A stretch of 17,387 nucleotides of DNA from Rubrobacter sp. (GTDB lineage: Bacteria; Actinomycetota; Rubrobacteria; Rubrobacterales; Rubrobacteraceae): assembly GCA_016781775.1 (NCBI GenBank), contig JADDPR010000064.1, positions 1-17,387 on the forward strand, read 5' to 3'. Numbering within the stretch: position 1 is the stretch's first letter; each line of letters begins with the position of its first letter. Positions 13,880 to 17,387 of this stretch are shown here, one piece after another. A program made the position numbers and the translations under genes. Under the pieces are notes generated by a model. It ran no database searches. It was not told where the DNA came from and saw only the letters and a list, made by a program, of their open reading frames with translations.

Positions 13880-16393
13880 TTACCTCCCCTGCCTGATGTC
13901 GGCGCCGCTCGCTCCCAGCGAGGCATCTATCTGCCTGTCGCCGGACTGCTTGCCTTGCGCGTTCTGTATAGCCTTCCACACCCTCATCGGCGAGGCAGGC
14001 ATGTCTACGTGCTTGACCCCCAGCGGCGAGAGCGCGTCCACGATGGAGTTGATGACCGCGGGCGGAGCGCCGATGGTCCCGGCCTCGCCCACGCCCTTGA
14101 CCCCCAGCGGGTTACTCGGGGACGGGGTCACGGTTCGGTCCAGCGTAAAGTTCGGAAGCTCGGGCGCCCCGGGGATCATGTAGTCCACCATAGAGGCGGT
14201 AACGAGGTTGCCTTCCTCGTCGTAGACGACGCCCTCGTACAAAGCCTGTGCGATGCCCTGTGCCAGGCCGCCGTGAAGCTGTCCGTCCACGATCGTCGGG
14301 TTGATGACCGGCCCGCAGTCGTCCACCGCGATGTAGTCGCGCAGCTTGACTTTGCCGGTCTCGGTGTCGACCTCGGTGACGCAGATGTGCGCCCCGAACG
14401 GGAAGGTGAAGTTCGGCGGGTCGTAGATCGACGTCTCGTTGAGGACCGGCTCCATCCCCTCCGGCAGGCTGGCCGCCAGGTACGCAGCGCCCGCGACGTC
14501 CTGGATGGTGACGTTCTGGTCCGGGGAGCCAGCCACGCTGAACCTGCCGCCCTCGAACTCGATGTCGTCCTCGGAGGCCTCCAGCATGTGCGCGGCGATC
14601 TTCTTGCCCTTCTCGACGACCTTGTTGGCGGCGTGGTACACCGCGATGCCGCCCACCGCGAGGCTCCTGGAGCCGTAGGTGTCGCGGCCGAAGGGAACCG
14701 CGTCCGTGTCGCCGTGGATCACGTCGACGTCGTCCGGAGTAACGCCCAAGACGTCGGCGGCAATCTGGGACCAGCTCGTCTCGTGGCCCTGGCCGTGGGG
14801 CGAGGTGCCGGTGGCGACCTCGACCTTACCGGTCACGAGCATCCTGACGTTGGCGGCCTCCCAGCCGGCGCCGCCGATCCCCAGCCCCGCGAGAGCCTGC
14901 GAGGGTCCGAGGCCGCAGATCTCGGTATAGGTCGAGAACCCGATGCCGAGCTGAACGGGGTCGCCAGACTCGCGCCTGCGCTGCTGCTCCTGGCGCAGAG
15001 CCTCGTAGTCTGCGAGCTCGATCGCCCGCTCCAGTACACCTTGCAGGTTGAACGAGTCATACTCCAGGCCCGCCGGGTTGGCCGTCGGCTCGTCGAACGG
15101 CTCGAAGAAGTTCCTCCGCCTGACCTCGGCCGGATCCATGCCCAGCTCGTGGGCAAGGGAGTCCATGGCCCTCTCGATGGCGTAGCAGGCCTCGGGGCGC
15201 CCCGCGCCGCGGTAGGCGTCGGTCGGCGTCAGGTTGGTGAAGACGCCCTTGATCTCGATGGCGAAGTTCTCGAAGTTATAAACGCCGGGGAACAGCGCCG
15301 CGCCGCTGATCGCGATGGCCGGGGTCAGAAGCTGCAGGTAAGCGCCCATGTCGTCGAGGAGCTTCACCCGCAAGCCGAGGATCTTGCCGTCGGAGTTGGC
15401 GGCGAGCTCGATGTCCTGGATCTGGCCGCGCCCGTGGATGGTCGCCTGGTAGTTCTCCGAACGGTCCTCGACGTACTTGATGGGCATGCCCAGCTTCTTC
15501 GCGAGCACGACGGCGATGATCTCCTCGCGGTACACGTTCAGCTTGGAGCCGAACCCGCCGCCCACGTCGGGGGCCACGACCCGGATCTGGTTCTCCGGTA
15601 TCCCCGTCGACAGGGAGAGCACGATCTTGGCGAGGTGAGGGATCTGGGTCGACGAGTACATCACGATGCCCTCGTGCCCGGGCTCCGGAGAAGCCACTAC
15701 CGCCCTGGGCTCGATGGCGGTCGGGAGCAAGCGCTGCTGGATGTAGCGCTCCTTGATGACCACGTCGGCCCGCCTGAGGGCCTCGTTCGTGTCCCCCTGC
15801 CCTCCTACGTTGGGTCCCCGAACGCCCCCGCCCTCTTGCTGCGTGTCGTCGGGGGCGTCGAAGAGCTCGTCCATGCCTTCGACGCCCGCAGTGTACTTGA
15901 AGCACTCGTTGGTACCGAGATCCTCGTGCACCAGCGGGGCGCCCTCCGCGAGGGCGGCCTCCATGTTCACGACCGGCGGGAGGGGATCGTAGTCCACCAC
16001 GATAGCCTCGAGAGCGTCCTGGGCGGTGTAGCGATCGCTCGCCACCACCACGGCTACCACATCGCCCACGTGGCGTACCTCATCCGTGACGAGGGGCGGG
16101 AAGAAGGGAGTCTTCTGTTGGTCGGACACCTGCGCCCCGCACGGCACGCCGCCCGGCCATTGGTCCGCGAGTTCCTGACCCGTAAACGCCCCGACGACGC
16201 CGGGCCGCTCCAGGGCGCCCGAGACGTCGAGCTTCGTCACCTTCGCGCGGGCGAAGGGGCTCCTGAGCATGGCCAAGTGCACCATGCCCGGCAGCTTTAT
16301 GTTGTCGGTCCAGTTTGCTCTTCCGGTTACGAGGTTCGGGTCCTCTTTACGAGGTAGCCCGCCCCCCATGTAGCGTTCCGGTGCCTGGGTCAC
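13880..16393 (-). CDS. coxL: CoxL, molybdopterin-binding large subunit, form II
   Basis: An 837-residue catalytic subunit of the xanthine dehydrogenase/CO dehydrogenase family. Visible motifs are GGGFGSK (278-284), the active-site loop AYRGAGR (393-399), GQGHETSW (534-541) and GVKGVGEAGT with the catalytic-type Glu770. The loop is the form II (BMS) version; form I, which oxidises CO with a Mo-Cu site, has AYRCSFR with the Cu-binding Cys. There is no Cys here, so CO oxidation is uncertain and another aldehyde or purine-like substrate is possible. Residues about 172-201 (MDELFDAPDDTQQEGGGVRG, then PNVGGQGDT) look like an extra acidic/Gly-rich loop before the usual EALRRADVVIKERY. The GTG start at 16393 has AAGGAGG 7 bases upstream. 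It is cytoplasmic, with no signal peptide, and lies 14 bases after coxS. Confidence 0.95.
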   Translation of the reverse strand: MTQAPERYMGGGLPRKEDPNLVTGRANWTDNIKLPGMVHLAMLRSPFARAKVTKLDVSGALERPGVVGAFTGQELADQWPGGVPCGAQVSDQQKTPFFPPLVTDEVRHVGDVVAVVVASDRYTAQDALEAIVVDYDPLPPVVNMEAALAEGAPLVHEDLGTNECFKYTAGVEGMDELFDAPDDTQQEGGGVRGPNVGGQGDTNEALRRADVVIKERYIQQRLLPTAIEPRAVVASPEPGHEGIVMYSSTQIPHLAKIVLSLSTGIPENQIRVVAPDVGGGFGSKLNVYREEIIAVVLAKKLGMPIKYVEDRSENYQATIHGRGQIQDIELAANSDGKILGLRVKLLDDMGAYLQLLTPAIAISGAALFPGVYNFENFAIEIKGVFTNLTPTDAYRGAGRPEACYAIERAMDSLAHELGMDPAEVRRRNFFEPFDEPTANPAGLEYDSFNLQGVLERAIELADYEALRQEQQRRRESGDPVQLGIGFSTYTEICGLGPSQALAGLGIGGAGWEAANVRMLVTGKVEVATGTSPHGQGHETSWSQIAADVLGVTPDDVDVIHGDTDAVPFGRDTYGSRSLAVGGIAVYHAANKVVEKGKKIAAHMLEASEDDIEFEGGRFSVAGSPDQNVTIQDVAGAAYLAASLPEGMEPVLNETSIYDPPNFTFPFGAHICVTEVDTETGKVKLRDYIAVDDCGPVINPTIVDGQLHGGLAQGIAQALYEGVVYDEEGNLVTASMVDYMIPGAPELPNFTLDRTVTPSPSNPLGVKGVGEAGTIGAPPAVINSIVDALSPLGVKHVDMPASPMRVWKAIQNAQGKQSGDRQIDASLGASGADIRQGR

Positions 16394-16400
16394 TCCAGCG

Positions 16401-16407
16401 CCTCCTT
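16401..16407 (-). promoter_or_regulatory. coxL: Ribosome-binding site that fixes the coxL GTG start
   Basis: On the minus strand the sequence AAGGAGG lies in the 14-base gap after the coxS stop, 7 bases before GTG 16393. It is the best match in the operon and supports a GTG start for coxL. Confidence 0.8.
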
Positions 16408-16872
16408 CTAGCTCATCTGGCCGGCAGCCTGCTGCACGGCCTTGACGATGTTCTCGTAACCGGTGCAGCGGCAGTAGTTACCCTCCAGAGCCTCCCGGAT
16501 CTCCTCCTCGTTCGGGTTCGGGTTCTCCTTGAGGTAGCTAACGGAGGCCAGGATCATGCCGGGCGTGCAGTACCCGCACTGCAGGCCGTGATTCTCGTGA
16601 AACGCCGTCTGCATGGGGTGCCACTCGCCGTTCTGCTGCAGGCCCTGCACCGTCGTGATCTCGTGCCCGTCGGCCTGCACCGCGAAGAGCGTGCAAGACT
16701 TGACCGACTGCCCGTTTAACAACACGGTGCACGCGCCACAGTTGGAGGTGTTGCATCCGACCATCGTCCCCGTCAGGTTCAACCCCTCGCGAAGATAATG
16801 CACCAAGAGCAACCGAGGCTCGACCTCGTGCTCGTAGGTGACGCCGTTTACGTTAACCTTGATCCTTCGCAC
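16408..16872 (-). CDS. coxS: CoxS, [2Fe-2S] small subunit
   Basis: A 154-residue iron-sulfur subunit. The plant-ferredoxin-type cluster is bound by Cys40, Cys45, Cys48 and Cys60 (VGCNTSNCGACTVLLNG ... KSC). The second cluster, in the four-helix domain, is bound by Cys99, Cys102, Cys134 and Cys136 (LQCGYCTPGM ... NYCRCTGYENIV). All eight cysteines are present, so the protein should transfer electrons from the Mo site in CoxL to FAD in CoxM. It is the first gene of the operon. The GTG start at 16872 is supported by AAAGGAGAAG (16879-16888) 6 bases upstream. The length is normal for the family. Confidence 0.95.
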   Translation of the reverse strand: MRRIKVNVNGVTYEHEVEPRLLLVHYLREGLNLTGTMVGCNTSNCGACTVLLNGQSVKSCTLFAVQADGHEITTVQGLQQNGEWHPMQTAFHENHGLQCGYCTPGMILASVSYLKENPNPNEEEIREALEGNYCRCTGYENIVKAVQQAAGQMS

Positions 16873-16888
16873 CTAATTCTTCTCCTTT

Positions 16889-17387
16889 CCCAAAATGCCT
16901 GATGATGCTTGTTGCTCATCATCCGAAACAGCTTCCCCAAAACCCCGTACGACCACAGTGGAAGGGATCACAGCCCCCTTACTCTTGGCAGATTCCCTCG
17001 ATCCCCTTTCTGACAAATCCGCTAATCCAGTTTTTCAGCCTAGCACAGGCCCAAGAAGACGCGCAACGAACAGCGCGAGCCCCCGAGCGTGACCGTAACG
17101 CTCATCACCACCCGATCCGGACTCGACGCGAGCTCATTGTGAAGCTAATCCCCCGGGTAGAAAGAGGCGAAGAAACGTCGCTCAGTCCTGGCCGCACCGT
17201 AAGAACGCTTGCGGCGCAGCCGTTCGGGAGCCCGACGCGCCACCGTCCGGCTCACCGCGTGATCTCGCTGTAAATTCGGCTCGCCCGGCCGTCCCTCCCC
17301 ACCATCCTCGGACCGTATCCTTCGGCGCGACCGCGACACGGTCCAACCATGCAGCGCCCCCGCCGCTCCTCGATGGCCGTTCCACGC
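16889..17387. other. Upstream region of the cox operon, no confident gene
   Basis: About 500 bases hold no convincing gene; the open frames on both strands lack start signals and resemble nothing I know. The part nearest coxS (16889-17040) is richer in A/T than its surroundings and is the likely promoter zone. On the minus strand a TTGTCA hexamer occurs near 17014, but no good -10 box follows at standard spacing, so I do not place a promoter. No regulator gene for the operon is seen inside the window. Confidence 0.4.
16901..16923. promoter_or_regulatory. Operator-like inverted repeat upstream of coxS
   Basis: The arms GATGATG and CATCATC (7 bp, perfect) are separated by 9 bases. The repeat ends 28 bases before the coxS start codon, in the leader or core promoter. 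The 16-base centre-to-centre spacing would fit binding of a dimeric regulator to one face of the helix. No matching second copy is seen in the window. Confidence 0.35.

Noticed and set aside
13877..16357. Plus-strand open frame of 826 codons opposite coxL
   Set aside because: It is the antisense shadow of a gene with GC-rich third positions; the product has no motifs, while the minus strand encodes complete CoxL.
13880..16393. Form I (bona fide CO-oxidising) CoxL
   Set aside because: The loop is AYRGAGR without the Cu-binding cysteine, and the gene order is S-L-M.
16902..17273. Plus-strand open frame of 123 codons upstream of coxS
   Set aside because: It has no ribosome-binding site, mixed codon bias and no recognisable sequence, and it overlaps the likely cox promoter region.

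Overview
The window is a chromosomal segment of a high-GC bacterium. GC-rich third codon positions, frequent GTG and TTG starts, short GTGA/ATGA gene overlaps and several -10 boxes sitting almost on the start codon (leaderless-type starts) fit an actinobacterium. The combination of a form II cox cluster with these proteins reminds me of Rubrobacter-like lineages, but that placement is inference; no rRNA or other marker gene is present.

Left part (1-5900). The window opens inside a sensor histidine kinase (+, only the ATPase domain is left). Next come a small secreted-peptide-like gene interrupted by an in-frame amber codon, a nicotinamidase/isochorismatase-type hydrolase (-), and a two-gene unit (-) made of a Tat-exported PhoD-type phosphatase and a small secreted sugar-binding-like protein. 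Both genes of that unit carry a single-base frameshift. An EamA/DMT transporter (-) and an alpha/beta hydrolase (+) diverge from a shared 84-base region.

Middle part (5900-8350). A calcineurin-like metallophosphoesterase (+) is followed by a 70-residue protein of unknown function with a perfect TATAAT box (+). About 750 bases without a confident gene follow, holding a coding-like remnant on the minus strand. A 107-residue protein of unknown function (+) then ends at a very strong hairpin shared with the convergent cox operon.

Right part (8359-16872, all minus strand). This is one operon for a molybdenum hydroxylase of the CO dehydrogenase family. In transcription order it holds coxS (two [2Fe-2S] clusters), coxL (molybdopterin subunit, form II loop AYRGAGR), coxM (FAD subunit), coxD (MoxR-type AAA+ ATPase), coxE (VWA protein), a short XdhC/CoxI domain protein, a longer XdhC/CoxF protein with a Rossmann domain, a MobA/MocA-like cytidylyltransferase, and coxG (SRPBCC protein with a C-terminal membrane anchor). 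S, L and M form the enzyme. CoxD/E, the XdhC proteins and the cytidylyltransferase are expected to build and insert the sulfurated molybdopterin cytosine dinucleotide cofactor, and CoxG to recruit the enzyme to the membrane. Gene order S-L-M and the AYRGAGR loop both place it in form II, whose true substrate is unsettled. A perfect GC-rich inverted repeat with a short T-run lies at the coxM-coxD junction, between structural and maturation genes. The last 500 bases upstream of coxS hold the presumed promoter region and an operator-like inverted repeat but no confident gene.

I see no mobile element, CRISPR array, tRNA or rRNA. The most useful leads are the form II enzyme with an unusual acidic/glycine-rich insertion in CoxL, the hairpin at the coxM-coxD junction, the amber-interrupted peptide, and the run of broken frames in the left part.
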